Shown: positions 9,108 to 17,565 of the stretch, in pieces
How positions within the stretch are numbered: position 1 is the stretch's first letter
Layout: the number at the start of each line of letters is the position of its first letter
NCBI RefSeq assembly: GCF_947490415.1
Contig: NZ_CANLGX010000005.1
Coordinates: 1 to 64,000, forward strand
DNA length: 64,000 nucleotides
From: an uncultured Eudoraea sp.
GTDB lineage: Bacteria; Bacteroidota; Bacteroidia; Flavobacteriales; Flavobacteriaceae
Direction of reading: 5' to 3'
The notes under the pieces: model-generated
Database searches by the model: none
Told to the model about the DNA's origin: nothing
What the model saw: only the letters and a program-made list of their open reading frames with translations
Program-made: the position numbers and the translations under genes

Positions 9108-9839
9108 ATGGAAAGAAGGTTATTTATTAAAAGAAGTGGGTTTTGTGGTCTGGCCCTAACTATTGTCCCAAGTACCCTTTTAATTCAGGATACCAAATAT
9201 TCCATTGAGGAATTAATGGGCAAAGAAGATATTGAGTTATACGGTGATGGTATTAATTTAAGGAAGGAAGCACATGATGCATTTGTTGAAATGAAAAAGG
9301 CAGCCTTAGCTGATGGTATAGACATAAAAATCGTCTCAAGTTATCGGAGTTTTGATAGGCAGGCAGTAATTTTTGAACGTAAATATTTAAAATATACGGA
9401 TGATGGGATGGAACCACTGGATGCAATTGATAAGATAATTGAGTATTCTACCATTCCTGGTACAAGCAGGCACCATTGGGGAACTGATATGGATCTTATT
9501 GATGGGGCCCCCAAGGTAGATGGCGATGTGCTTGACGCCAGTAAATTCAGTACAGGAGGACCATTTGAAAAATTCAAACTTTGGATGGACGAAAACTCTA
9601 AAAAGTTTGATTATTACCTGGTTTATACAGATGATTCCAAGAGGAAAGGCTTTAAATATGAACCATGGCACTACAGTTACGCCCCCCTATCCATACCTAT
9701 GCTTAAATCTTTCAGACTTAAAAATATTATGAAACAATTGGAGCAGGAAGACTTTTTGGGCAGTGATCATTTGACTACAGAATTTGTAAAGACATATATC
9801 GAGGATAATATACTCGATATTAATCCAGAACTTTTGTAG
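9108..9839 (+). CDS. VanY/M15-type D-alanyl-D-alanine carboxypeptidase
   Basis: The 243-residue protein fits zinc D,D-carboxypeptidases that trim peptidoglycan stem peptides. It shows the family SSYRSF motif (residues 77-82), a zinc site His122-x6-Asp129 in SRHHWGTDMD, and the EPWHYSY motif with catalytic Glu185 and zinc-ligand His188. The N-terminus carries ERRLFIK followed by a hydrophobic stretch, a twin-arginine type signal, so Tat export of a folded enzyme is likely. The metalloprotease gene follows 41 nt downstream on the same strand. The family assignment is firm; the true substrate is inferred. Confidence 0.9.
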   Translation: MERRLFIKRSGFCGLALTIVPSTLLIQDTKYSIEELMGKEDIELYGDGINLRKEAHDAFVEMKKAALADGIDIKIVSSYRSFDRQAVIFERKYLKYTDDGMEPLDAIDKIIEYSTIPGTSRHHWGTDMDLIDGAPKVDGDVLDASKFSTGGPFEKFKLWMDENSKKFDYYLVYTDDSKRKGFKYEPWHYSYAPLSIPMLKSFRLKNIMKQLEQEDFLGSDHLTTEFVKTYIEDNILDINPELL

Positions 9840-9880
9840 GCATTTTTTTGTTATAAAACGACAGAGATAAATACTATACT

Positions 9881-10642
9881 ATGAGAAGAGGTAGTTGGAA
9901 GATTCGAATAGTTATTGGTTTAATAATAGTCGTATTTGCACTCATCCAACGCTGGAACAATAAGGAAGAGAATCCTTATACCGGAAGAGTTCAAAATATC
10001 AATATGACCTCTGAACAAGAAATTGCTATTGGTCTTCAAAGTGCTCCCGAAGTGGCTCAACAATACGGAGGTTTATATCCCGATGAGCGTCTTCAAACCT
10101 TGGTGGATGTCGTAGGAAACCGGCTAATACAAAACAGTATTGCAAGGGAAACTCCATATAAATATGAATTTCATTTACTGGCAGATGACCAAACTGTTAA
10201 TGCCTTTGCATTACCGGGCGGACAGGTTTTTATAACTTATGCACTATTCAATCAACTTAATGAATCACAACTGGCTGGCGTACTTGGACATGAAATTGGG
10301 CATGTGATAGGCAGACATTCTGCTGAACGCATTGCAGAGAGTAATTTTTGGAAAACTGTATCCATGGGCGCCAGTGTAGGGGCTGACGCTGGCAGCCTGG
10401 TTGGTAGTATTGGCCAAAATACACTTTTAACAAATGGCCGTGAAGACGAACTGGAAAGCGATGATCTGGGAGTTTTATTCATGATGCAAAGTGATTATGA
10501 GCCGGAAGAAATGATCCGAGTAATGGAAATTTTAAAAGCTTCTGCCGGGCCAAATAGAGTTCCAGAATTTCACAGTACACATCCGGATCCGGATAATAGA
10601 ATTGAAAGAATTAAGAAATCTATCGAGAAATACAAGAACTAA
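9881..10642 (+). CDS. M48-family zinc metalloprotease
   Basis: The 253-residue protein has an N-terminal membrane anchor or signal (residues ~8-22) and an M48 peptidase domain. The zinc motif HEIGH lies at residues 137-141, and the third ligand is likely Glu192 in the downstream ELESDDLG motif. It resembles the BepA/LoiP/Oma1-like group of envelope quality-control proteases, with the NAFALPGGQVFI motif before the active site. Location in the periplasm or membrane is inferred from the anchor. No TPR domain is present, so it is shorter than BepA. It probably shares a transcript with the carboxypeptidase upstream, which would suit an envelope-maintenance role. Confidence 0.9.
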   Translation: MRRGSWKIRIVIGLIIVVFALIQRWNNKEENPYTGRVQNINMTSEQEIAIGLQSAPEVAQQYGGLYPDERLQTLVDVVGNRLIQNSIARETPYKYEFHLLADDQTVNAFALPGGQVFITYALFNQLNESQLAGVLGHEIGHVIGRHSAERIAESNFWKTVSMGASVGADAGSLVGSIGQNTLLTNGREDELESDDLGVLFMMQSDYEPEEMIRVMEILKASAGPNRVPEFHSTHPDPDNRIERIKKSIEKYKN

Positions 10643-10771
10643 ACCAGATAAGATTTTTTTGGTTATTCTAGGTCATACATCTTTTTTTTGTATATTTGAC
10701 TTTACCTCCCAATCTGTTTATACCCCTAATTTAACCCTTATAGCTTTGATTTACATTTTAAACGAAACTAT

Positions 10772-10939
10772 ATGGGAACGCTATTGCATTTTAAAAGTCT
10801 TTATTTAGAGGCATTTGACGACTGTAAACCGGAGTTTATTGTAGTCCTACTAAAAATTTATTCATTTTTCTGCGTATTAATGTTATCCATGGCCATCTAT
10901 GCTTTTTTGTATAGGGCTTTTACAGGATTTGAATTTTAG
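10772..10939 (+). CDS. Small conserved-looking membrane protein, 55 aa (resembles DUF6747)
   Basis: An ATG frame of 55 codons ends at TAG 10937-10939. The product starts MGTLLHFKSLYLEAF, has one hydrophobic segment (about residues 24-45), and ends with a YRAFTGFEF tail. From memory it resembles the short flavobacterial DUF6747 family, which I cannot verify here. It lies between the M48 protease and a strong bidirectional terminator at 11003-11035. The function is unknown. It is too short for usual ORF cut-offs. Confidence 0.6.
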   Translation: MGTLLHFKSLYLEAFDDCKPEFIVVLLKIYSFFCVLMLSMAIYAFLYRAFTGFEF

Positions 10940-11002
10940 TTAACTTTTATTTTTCATTAACTCTTTTACAAGAACACTAATTATTTTAAACCAATCCAAA
11001 CA

Positions 11003-11035
11003 AAAAACCCTGACATTACTGTCAGGGTTTTTTTT
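11003..11035 (+). terminator. Bidirectional intrinsic terminator
   Basis: A 7-bp stem CCCTGAC/GTCAGGG (11009-11015 with 11022-11028) with a 6-nt loop is flanked by an A-run and a T-run. It can therefore stop transcription from the small gene on the left and from the minus-strand ankyrin gene on the right. Confidence 0.85.
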
Positions 11036-11058
11036 GATTGATGAATAAACTTTTATTT

Positions 11059-11448
11059 CTAGATATTGTGCCCTTCTAAAACTGCAAGGGCTTCAGTGGC
11101 GTGAGAAAGTTTTGCCAACTTCTTAGCCGTATACCCCTTATCATTTTTAATAGATAAATCCGCTCCGTTTTCAATAAGCAATTGTAATATGTCAGCTTTG
11201 TTATACCTGGCGGCGAACATTGCAGGAGTCATGTCTAAAGATTTTTGATTAACGTCTTCTCCAAGTTCGATTAATGATTTTACCGTATCAATATCTCCCT
11301 GAAGAATTGCTTTGCAAAAGGAACTGATAGCAAGGTCCTTCACATTCAAAATTGTTTCGGTAGATTCATTAGTTGTTCTGTTCTCGGCATAAACGCCAGA
11401 AACCATAAGCAGACATGCTGTGGCCGCAATTAAGATTGTTTTTCTCAT
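11059..11448 (-). CDS. Secreted ankyrin-repeat protein
   Basis: The 129-residue protein has a signal peptide cleaved after about residue 21 (GVYA/EN) and then two to three ankyrin repeats (residues ~42-110). These contain typical turns such as GDIDTVKSLIELGEDVN, TPAMFAARYNKADILQLLIENGADLS and GYTAKK. It is probably a small periplasmic protein-binding module. Similar proteins occur singly in many Bacteroidetes without assigned function. It is transcribed alone, away from gpmI, and ends at the terminator at 11003-11035. Confidence 0.85.
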   Translation of the reverse strand: MRKTILIAATACLLMVSGVYAENRTTNESTETILNVKDLAISSFCKAILQGDIDTVKSLIELGEDVNQKSLDMTPAMFAARYNKADILQLLIENGADLSIKNDKGYTAKKLAKLSHATEALAVLEGHNI

Positions 11449-11652
11449 GATGAATTGTTTTTAATTGATGAATAGATTTTGATTATACTAGAATAGACGC
11501 CTCTTATTGATAATTGTTTCACCATTAACATAATAATAACGTAATTTTAACACTTAACCTTTCGTTGCAGTTGAATATATAAGATGATTTTATCTTCCTG
11601 AAAATTTTATAAAAAGCCTGGAAGAATACTGGTAAACCTTGGTAAATCACTG

Positions 11653-11660
11653 TATTTTTG
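11653..11660 (+). promoter_or_regulatory. -7 promoter box upstream of gpmI
   Basis: TATTTTTG matches TAnnTTTG exactly, 22 nt before the gpmI ATG. No clear -33 TTTG was found at the usual distance. Confidence 0.5.
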
Positions 11661-11682
11661 CTAACTCAATAAATAAAGGACC

Positions 11683-13200
11683 ATGAATAAAAAGGTAATC
11701 TTGATGATCTTGGATGGATGGGGGAAATCTCCAGACCCTAAAGTTTCGGCTATTGATAATGCCCATACACCCTTTGTAGATTCGCTTTATAAAAATTACG
11801 CTAATGCTAATCTTCTGACGGATGGATTGAATGTTGGCCTGCCAACAGGACAAATGGGCAATAGTGAAGTAGGACATATGAATTTAGGAGCCGGCCGAAT
11901 TGTATATCAGGATTTGGCAAAAATTAATCTTGCGGTTAAAGAAGGTACCCTAAAGGAAGAAAAAGAACTAAAAGAAGCCTTCACCTATGCCAAAGACCAT
12001 AACAAGGATGTGCATTTTCTGGGTTTACTTAGTAATGGAGGAGTCCACAGCCATATTGACCACTTAAAAGGACTTATTGAGGTGAGTGAAAATTATGGTG
12101 TTAAAAATGCATTCATTCATGCTTTTACAGACGGAAGAGACGTAGATCCAAAAAGTGGAATCACATTTTTGGAGGACCTGACCACCTTCTGCTCAGATAA
12201 AAATGCTAAACTGGCTTCTGTTGTTGGCAGGTATTATGCCATGGATAGGGATAAACGATGGGAACGTGTTAAAATAGCTTACGATTTATTGGTTAATGGG
12301 AAAGGCGATCCTTTTAACAATATATCTGAAGCGATGCAAAAAAGCTATAGTGAAGGTATCACTGATGAATTCATCAAACCAATTTCCATGGTTAATGCAG
12401 CCGGGGTACCACTGACTAAAATAAAAGACGGAGATGTGGTCATATTTTTCAATTTTAGGACAGACCGAGGCAGAGAACTTACTCAGGTATTAAGTCAAAA
12501 AGATTTTCATGAACAAAATATGCATAAACTGGATCTCTACTATGTAACCCTTACTAACTATGACGATTCATTTATCGGTGTACATGTAGTTTATGACAAA
12601 GACAATCTTAAGGACACCTTAGGTGAGGTCCTTGCCCTTAAAGGCAAAAAACAGATTCGTATTGCTGAAACGGAGAAATATCCTCATGTAACCTTTTTCT
12701 TTAACGGTGGCAGAGAAATTCCTTTTGAGGGTGAAGAACGGATATTATGCCCTTCACCAAAGGTGGCAACTTATGACCTGAAACCGGAAATGAGTGCTTA
12801 TGAAATTAGAGATTCTATAATTCCCGAGTTGAACAAAGGAGAAGTTGACTTTGTGTGCCTCAACTTTGCAAATCCGGATATGGTAGGACATACCGGGGAT
12901 ATGAAGGCTGCCATAAAAGCCTGTGAGACAGTTGATTCATGTGCACAAGCGGTTATCACCGCAGGATTGAAAAACGGTTATACCACATTGGTTATAGCAG
13001 ATCACGGTAATTGTGATACTATGATTAACCCGGATGGCACGCCTAATACTGCACATACCACAAATCCGGTACCCTTAATCCTGGTTGATAAGGATATAAA
13101 AAAAATAAATGATGGTGTCCTTGGTGATATTGCTCCTACAATTCTTGAACTAATGGGAATTCCACAGCCGGCATTAATGACGCAACACTCTTTGATATAG
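11683..13200 (+). CDS. gpmI: 2,3-bisphosphoglycerate-independent phosphoglycerate mutase
   Basis: This 505-residue cytoplasmic enzyme interconverts 3- and 2-phosphoglycerate in glycolysis and gluconeogenesis. Its length is standard for the family. The N-terminal ILMILDGWG motif supplies metal ligands, and the phosphoserine nucleophile is Ser61 in QMGNSEVGHMNLGAGR. The phosphotransferase-domain metal motifs NFANPDMVGHTGD and IADHGNCD appear later. The map gene follows 23 nt downstream. Confidence 0.97.
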   Translation: MNKKVILMILDGWGKSPDPKVSAIDNAHTPFVDSLYKNYANANLLTDGLNVGLPTGQMGNSEVGHMNLGAGRIVYQDLAKINLAVKEGTLKEEKELKEAFTYAKDHNKDVHFLGLLSNGGVHSHIDHLKGLIEVSENYGVKNAFIHAFTDGRDVDPKSGITFLEDLTTFCSDKNAKLASVVGRYYAMDRDKRWERVKIAYDLLVNGKGDPFNNISEAMQKSYSEGITDEFIKPISMVNAAGVPLTKIKDGDVVIFFNFRTDRGRELTQVLSQKDFHEQNMHKLDLYYVTLTNYDDSFIGVHVVYDKDNLKDTLGEVLALKGKKQIRIAETEKYPHVTFFFNGGREIPFEGEERILCPSPKVATYDLKPEMSAYEIRDSIIPELNKGEVDFVCLNFANPDMVGHTGDMKAAIKACETVDSCAQAVITAGLKNGYTTLVIADHGNCDTMINPDGTPNTAHTTNPVPLILVDKDIKKINDGVLGDIAPTILELMGIPQPALMTQHSLI

Positions 13201-13223
13201 GTGGAATGTATTAAATTTGCATA

Positions 13224-14042
13224 ATGGTAGTTATTAAGACGTTAGAAGAGATTGAACTTCTTAGAGAGAGTGCATTAGTAGTTTCCAAAACTTTAGGTAT
13301 GCTGGCCGCTGAAATTAAGCCGGGGGTTGACGGACTTTACCTGGATAAATTGGCAGAAGAATATATTCGTGATCAAGGTGCTGAACCAGGTTTTCTTGGC
13401 ATGTACGATTTTCCAAATACATTAAACCTGAGTCCGAATGCACAGGTGGTCCATGGCATTCCAAACAAAGAACCATTGAAGGATGGGGATATCATATCCG
13501 TAGATTGTGGTGCCTTAAAAAACGGATTTTACGGAGACCATGCATATACGTTTGAAGTTGGAAATGTTGATGAAGAGACCAAAAAGCTTCTCCGGATTAC
13601 TAAGGAATCTCTTTATATAGGAATCAAAGAATTCAGGGCTGGAAACCGCGTTGGAGATGTTGGTTTTGCAATTCAAAATTACTGTGAAAGCCATGGGTAT
13701 GGCGTAGTACGGGAACTTGTAGGTCATGGTCTTGGAAAAAAGCTCCATGAAGGACCCGAGATGCCAAATTATGGTAAGCGTGGAAGAGGAAAAAAATTCG
13801 TAGACGGGATGGTAGTTGCCATTGAACCTATGATTAACATGGGTACAAAGCGCATAAAACAGCTCCGTGATGGATGGACCATCCTAACTGCCGATGGCAA
13901 GCCAAGTGCTCATTTTGAGCATAATGTGGCTCTTATTCAGGGGAAACCGGAATTACTTTCAACCTTCCAATATATTTATGAATCGCTTGGTATAAAAAAT
14001 GATGAAGAAGAAGAATTTAGGGCAAAGAAGCTTCAACTCTAA
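13224..14042 (+). CDS. map: Type I methionine aminopeptidase
   Basis: The 272-residue enzyme removes N-terminal Met from nascent proteins. Metal-ligand motifs are visible: VDCGALKNGFYGDHAYTF (two Asp), VGHGLGKKLHEGP (His), VAIEPM (Glu) and FEHNVAL (Glu). The length is close to the usual ~265. It lies directly after gpmI. An exact TAAATTTG box at 13212-13219 sits only 4 nt before the ATG, so transcription might also start at or next to the start codon. Confidence 0.96.
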   Translation: MVVIKTLEEIELLRESALVVSKTLGMLAAEIKPGVDGLYLDKLAEEYIRDQGAEPGFLGMYDFPNTLNLSPNAQVVHGIPNKEPLKDGDIISVDCGALKNGFYGDHAYTFEVGNVDEETKKLLRITKESLYIGIKEFRAGNRVGDVGFAIQNYCESHGYGVVRELVGHGLGKKLHEGPEMPNYGKRGRGKKFVDGMVVAIEPMINMGTKRIKQLRDGWTILTADGKPSAHFEHNVALIQGKPELLSTFQYIYESLGIKNDEEEEFRAKKLQL

Positions 14043-14056
14043 TCTCCAAAAGGATT

Positions 14057-14821
14057 TTGAAAAAACTATTCAAATATGTCCTAAATAAAATACCCAGGCC
14101 TTTATTAATTCAACTGAGCTATCTGGCAAGACCCATCCTGTCTGTGCTACTTAAAGGGGATAAGTATACAGATCCAATTGATGGTAAACAATTTAAAAGT
14201 TTCCTTCCCTATGGATATGAAAACCCCAGGGAAAATGTGCTTTCCCCTTCTACTTTATCCCTTGAAAGACATCGGCTTTTGTGGTTATACCTGAAGAATG
14301 AAACCGATTTTTTTACCGCACCGCACAAGGTTTTACATTTTGCACCGGAGCAGGCCTTCTATAGAAAATTTAAGAAGCTAAAACAACTGGAGTATACGAC
14401 TACAGATCTGAACTCTCCCCTAGCCGATGTGAAAGCAGATATATGTGCGTTACCTTTTAAGGATAATTCATTTGATATTATTTTATGCAATCATGTATTG
14501 GAACATATCCCGAACGACAGAAAAGCAATAAGCGAACTCTATCGTGTTCTTAAACCTTCAGGTTGGGGTATTTTTCAAATACCTCAGGATCTTAATAGAG
14601 AAGTCACTTATGAAGATGATTCTATTACCGATAAGAAGGAGCGGACTAAAATTTTTGGACAATACGATCACGTTCGTATTTATGGACGTGATTATTTTGA
14701 CAGGCTTAAAGAAGCAGGATTTAAAGTTAAAGAGGTAGATTACACATCGGATATGCCAGTTTCAGATATAGAAAAATACAGATTGGCGAAAGGGGAAATC
14801 ATACCCGTTGTAAGCAAATGA
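14057..14821 (+). CDS. SAM-dependent class I methyltransferase
   Basis: The 254-residue protein starts at TTG (14057), with an AAAGGA stretch just upstream and no ATG at a suitable place. It has a Methyltransf_11-like fold: VLHFAPE in the place of motif I, an acidic loop TTTDLNS, ADICALPFKDNSFDIILCNHVLEH as motifs II and III, and [17 protein letters not shown] as motif IV. The substrate is unknown. It follows map by 14 nt and meets apbE tail to tail with no gap. Confidence 0.85.
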   Translation: MKKLFKYVLNKIPRPLLIQLSYLARPILSVLLKGDKYTDPIDGKQFKSFLPYGYENPRENVLSPSTLSLERHRLLWLYLKNETDFFTAPHKVLHFAPEQAFYRKFKKLKQLEYTTTDLNSPLADVKADICALPFKDNSFDIILCNHVLEHIPNDRKAISELYRVLKPSGWGIFQIPQDLNREVTYEDDSITDKKERTKIFGQYDHVRIYGRDYFDRLKEAGFKVKEVDYTSDMPVSDIEKYRLAKGEIIPVVSK

Positions 14822-15850
14822 TCAGTATACTACCAGCTTTTTGAATTCCGGTGTCATAAATTCTTTTACCTCTCCAATTTCATCAATATAAATGATATAA
14901 GCATCTAATTCTTTGTGGGAGTCCAAAAGTTTTATCGATTCTGATAACTCCATTGCCATAAATGCGGTTGCATACGCATCGGCTTTTGCGCAATTTTTTG
15001 CAATAACACTGACAGCAAGAACATTAGCATCCCTGGTATAACCAGTTTTAGGATCAATTGTATGAACAAATTTTTTGCCTGTGATAGAATCCACACGGAA
15101 TTTTCTATAATTCCCAGATGACGCCATGGCATTATCTCTAAGCTGTAGTGTGAGTTTTAACCTTCTTCCCTCTTCAATCTGAGGATCATCAATACCAACA
15201 ATCCAGGACTTTTGTTTCAATTTATTCTCGCCTTTGGCAATGATCTCGCCTCCAACTTCAATTAAATAATTTTCAATATCTTTTTGATCTAAAAGTTTAG
15301 CCAAGCGGTCTATTGCATATCCCTTGGCAATTGCATTGAAGTCGAAGAAAATTCTGGAATCATTCTTAATCACTCTTCCCTCTTCGGTTATACGGACTTT
15401 ATCAAAGCCCACGAATTGCAGAATACTATCCACTTTGGTACTATCCAATGCCAGCTGTTTTCCCGGGCCAAATCCCCATGCGTTTACAAGAGCGCCAACC
15501 GTGGGATCAAAATAACCATTGGTATTGGAATAAACTTCTTTTGAAAGTTCAAACACATCCCGAAACATCTTATCCACAACAATGACTGAATCTCCCCGGT
15601 TAATCTTAGAAATATCTGAATCGGGCAAATAGGTAGACATGGAATGATTTATAACTCTGAATACAGAATCTATTTCCCTTTCAAGATTGAGTTCTTCCGG
15701 ATATAGGATCGTAATACTATATGAAGTACCCAGCGCACCTCCAAAGTGTGTGCTTTTAACATAGGTACCAGAATCAAGTCCACAGGAAGCTATAACTGCC
15801 CCAAGCAGAAAAAGATAAAGCACCCTGATTCTAAATTTCGAGAAGACCAT
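14822..15850 (-). CDS. apbE: FAD:protein FMN transferase (lipoprotein)
   Basis: ApbE attaches FMN through a phosphoester to Thr residues of flavoproteins such as NqrB and NqrC. Motifs seen are LIEVGGEI, HTIDPKTGY and a C-terminal KADAYATAFMAM metal/flavin site. I chose the start at 15850 because it gives a clean lipoprotein signal with Cys23 (GAVIASC); an in-frame ATG at 15907 would add 19 residues and overlap more of the upstream gene. It overlaps the 122-aa gene upstream by ~20 nt and follows the nqr operon, whose subunits are its expected substrates. Confidence 0.93.
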   Translation of the reverse strand: MVFSKFRIRVLYLFLLGAVIASCGLDSGTYVKSTHFGGALGTSYSITILYPEELNLEREIDSVFRVINHSMSTYLPDSDISKINRGDSVIVVDKMFRDVFELSKEVYSNTNGYFDPTVGALVNAWGFGPGKQLALDSTKVDSILQFVGFDKVRITEEGRVIKNDSRIFFDFNAIAKGYAIDRLAKLLDQKDIENYLIEVGGEIIAKGENKLKQKSWIVGIDDPQIEEGRRLKLTLQLRDNAMASSGNYRKFRVDSITGKKFVHTIDPKTGYTRDANVLAVSVIAKNCAKADAYATAFMAMELSESIKLLDSHKELDAYIIYIDEIGEVKEFMTPEFKKLVVY

Positions 15851-16199
15851 CATATTGTACAAGATAAGCTTCATTAAGATAAACAGGAAGATTTTGATCT
15901 TCAGCATTAAACAAACCTACCCCTGCATAATAGGTTTTAGCCTCAAATTTGGATGCTTGTTTTTTAATTTTCATCAAAAGGCCCTTGTCATATATTGCAG
16001 GGTCATTGGGATAAACAACATTCCTCACAACAATAAAATACAGCTGTTTATCCTTAAGGCACACAAATTGAGGGTTCTTTAGAGGTTTACTGTTGACACC
16101 CATGAATTCATATCCTTCAGATTCCAGCTGTCTCCCTACAATATTCATTGCCAGGTTATGCAATTCTTGTTCGGTTAGCGCCTGCAACTTATTATTCAT
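15831..16199 (-). CDS. Small conserved protein linked to nqr/apbE
   Basis: This 122-residue protein has no signal peptide or membrane segment. It has a mixed alpha/beta pattern (helical N-terminus with LTEQELHNLAMNIVGRQLE; core motifs FVCLKDKQLYFIVVRNV and YYAGVGLFNAED). It lies between nqrF and apbE and overlaps apbE. Similar small proteins have been labelled Na+-NQR subunit F in some flavobacterial genomes, as I recall, but it has none of the Fe-S, FAD or NADH motifs of NqrF. Its position suggests a role in NQR assembly or maturation; that is inference. Confidence 0.8.
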   Translation of the reverse strand: MNNKLQALTEQELHNLAMNIVGRQLESEGYEFMGVNSKPLKNPQFVCLKDKQLYFIVVRNVVYPNDPAIYDKGLLMKIKKQASKFEAKTYYAGVGLFNAEDQNLPVYLNEAYLVQYDGLLEI

Positions 16200-16204
16200 T
16201 TATC

Positions 16205-16235
16205 AAAAAAACCGATATTGATCAATATCGGTTTT
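16205..16235 (-). terminator. Palindromic terminator or attenuator after nqrF
   Basis: A perfect 28-bp palindrome at 16208-16235 (12-bp arms around GATC) is followed on the minus strand by a run of T. It probably ends or attenuates the nqr transcript before the small gene and apbE. Confidence 0.75.
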
Positions 16236-16257
16236 AAATTATATGCTGTTAAAATAA

Positions 16258-17565
16258 TTAGCCTCCAAAGTCATCAAAACGTATATGTTCATCCGGAATA
16301 CCAAAATCTTCTCCCATTTTTTGAACGGCCTTGTTCATAAGTGGCGGCCCGCAAAAATAGAGTTCAATATCTTCAGGGGATTCATGATTATTTAAATAAT
16401 TGTCTATGACACAATTATGAATAAACCCAACAAATCCATCACCGGGGGCATCCAGGCTCTCCTTAACTTTCCAGTTATCCTCTTCCAACGGTTCTGAGAG
16501 TGCCATATAAAATTTAAAATTCGGGAACTCTTTTTCTAATTCTTTAAAATGTTCAATATAAAATAGTTCCCTTTTTGAACGACCTCCATACCAGTACGTA
16601 ACCTTACGGTTAGTTTTTAAGGTTTTAAAAAGGTGATATAAATGAGACCTCATCGGTGCCATCCCGGCACCCCCTCCAACATATAGCATTTCCGAATCTG
16701 ACTCATTGATAAAAAATTCACCATATGGTCCGGAGATGGTAACTTTATCACCCGGTTTTTGAGCAAAAATATAAGAAGAAGCAACCCCAGGGTTTACATC
16801 CATCCAACCGTTCTTAGACCTGTCCCATGGTGGGGTGGCAATTCGAACATTTAACATTATTTCCCTGCCTTCTGCAGGATAAGACGCCATTGAATACGCT
16901 CGCTCAACCACCTCGTTATTTCTCATTGTCAAAGGCCAAAGGTTGAATTTATCCCATTCATTTTGAAACTTATCAGGTGTCTCATGCTCTTCAGGGTGGG
17001 CCGTAATATCTATATCGGAATACTTTATCTCGCAGGGTGGAATCTCAATTTGAATATACCCTCCGGCTTTATAACCCATATCCTCAGGTATTTCTACCAC
17101 AAATTCTTTAATGAATGATGCCACATTATAATTACGCACAACGGTCCCTTCCCATTTTTTAATACCAAATACTTCTTCAGGAATAGTAATATCCATATCC
17201 TGTTTAACCTTAACCTGGCATGCCAATCTTGCACCTTCAGTCAATTCTCTTTTTGAAAAATGAGGTGTTTCTGTAGGAAGTGCCTCGCCACCACCAGACA
17301 AGACATGACACTCGCATTGAATGCAGGTACCACCTCCACCGCAAGCTGAAGGAAGAAATATCTTTTGATTACCTAAAGTAGAAAGTAAAGAACTCCCGGA
17401 GGCAACTTGTACCTTTTTTTCTCCATTAATAGTTATTGTTACAGGACCTGATGGAGAAAGCTTTTCTTTAGTAAAAAGTAAAAGTGTCACCAGTAGTAAC
17501 AACAATATCATAAAAGCAATAACCGTAATTGTTATAGTCCCTAAGGTGCTTGTAGCTAATATCAT
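16258..17565 (-). CDS. nqrF: Na+-translocating NADH:quinone reductase subunit F
   Basis: NqrF is the NADH-oxidising entry subunit of the sodium pump. The 435-residue protein has one N-terminal transmembrane helix (~residues 12-31). A plant-type 2Fe-2S ferredoxin domain follows, with Cys75, Cys81, Cys84 and Cys116. The reductase part has the FAD motif RAYSMASYP and the nucleotide-binding motif GGGAGMAPMRS. It overlaps nqrE by 4 nt (ATGA), which suggests translational coupling. Confidence 0.97.
   Translation of the reverse strand: MILATSTLGTITITVIAFMILLLLLVTLLLFTKEKLSPSGPVTITINGEKKVQVASGSSLLSTLGNQKIFLPSACGGGGTCIQCECHVLSGGGEALPTETPHFSKRELTEGARLACQVKVKQDMDITIPEEVFGIKKWEGTVVRNYNVASFIKEFVVEIPEDMGYKAGGYIQIEIPPCEIKYSDIDITAHPEEHETPDKFQNEWDKFNLWPLTMRNNEVVERAYSMASYPAEGREIMLNVRIATPPWDRSKNGWMDVNPGVASSYIFAQKPGDKVTISGPYGEFFINESDSEMLYVGGGAGMAPMRSHLYHLFKTLKTNRKVTYWYGGRSKRELFYIEHFKELEKEFPNFKFYMALSEPLEEDNWKVKESLDAPGDGFVGFIHNCVIDNYLNNHESPEDIELYFCGPPLMNKAVQKMGEDFGIPDEHIRFDDFGG

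Noticed and set aside
10602-10808. 68-aa plus-strand frame overlapping the protease end
   Set aside because: It starts inside the M48 gene and has no conserved look; the real small gene is in another frame at 10772-10939.
15831-16199. Annotation as a second NqrF
   Set aside because: No ferredoxin cysteines, FAD or NADH motifs; only the gene position links it to NQR.
16205-16235. Insertion-sequence end or attachment site
   Set aside because: No direct repeats or transposase are nearby; position and T-run fit a terminator.
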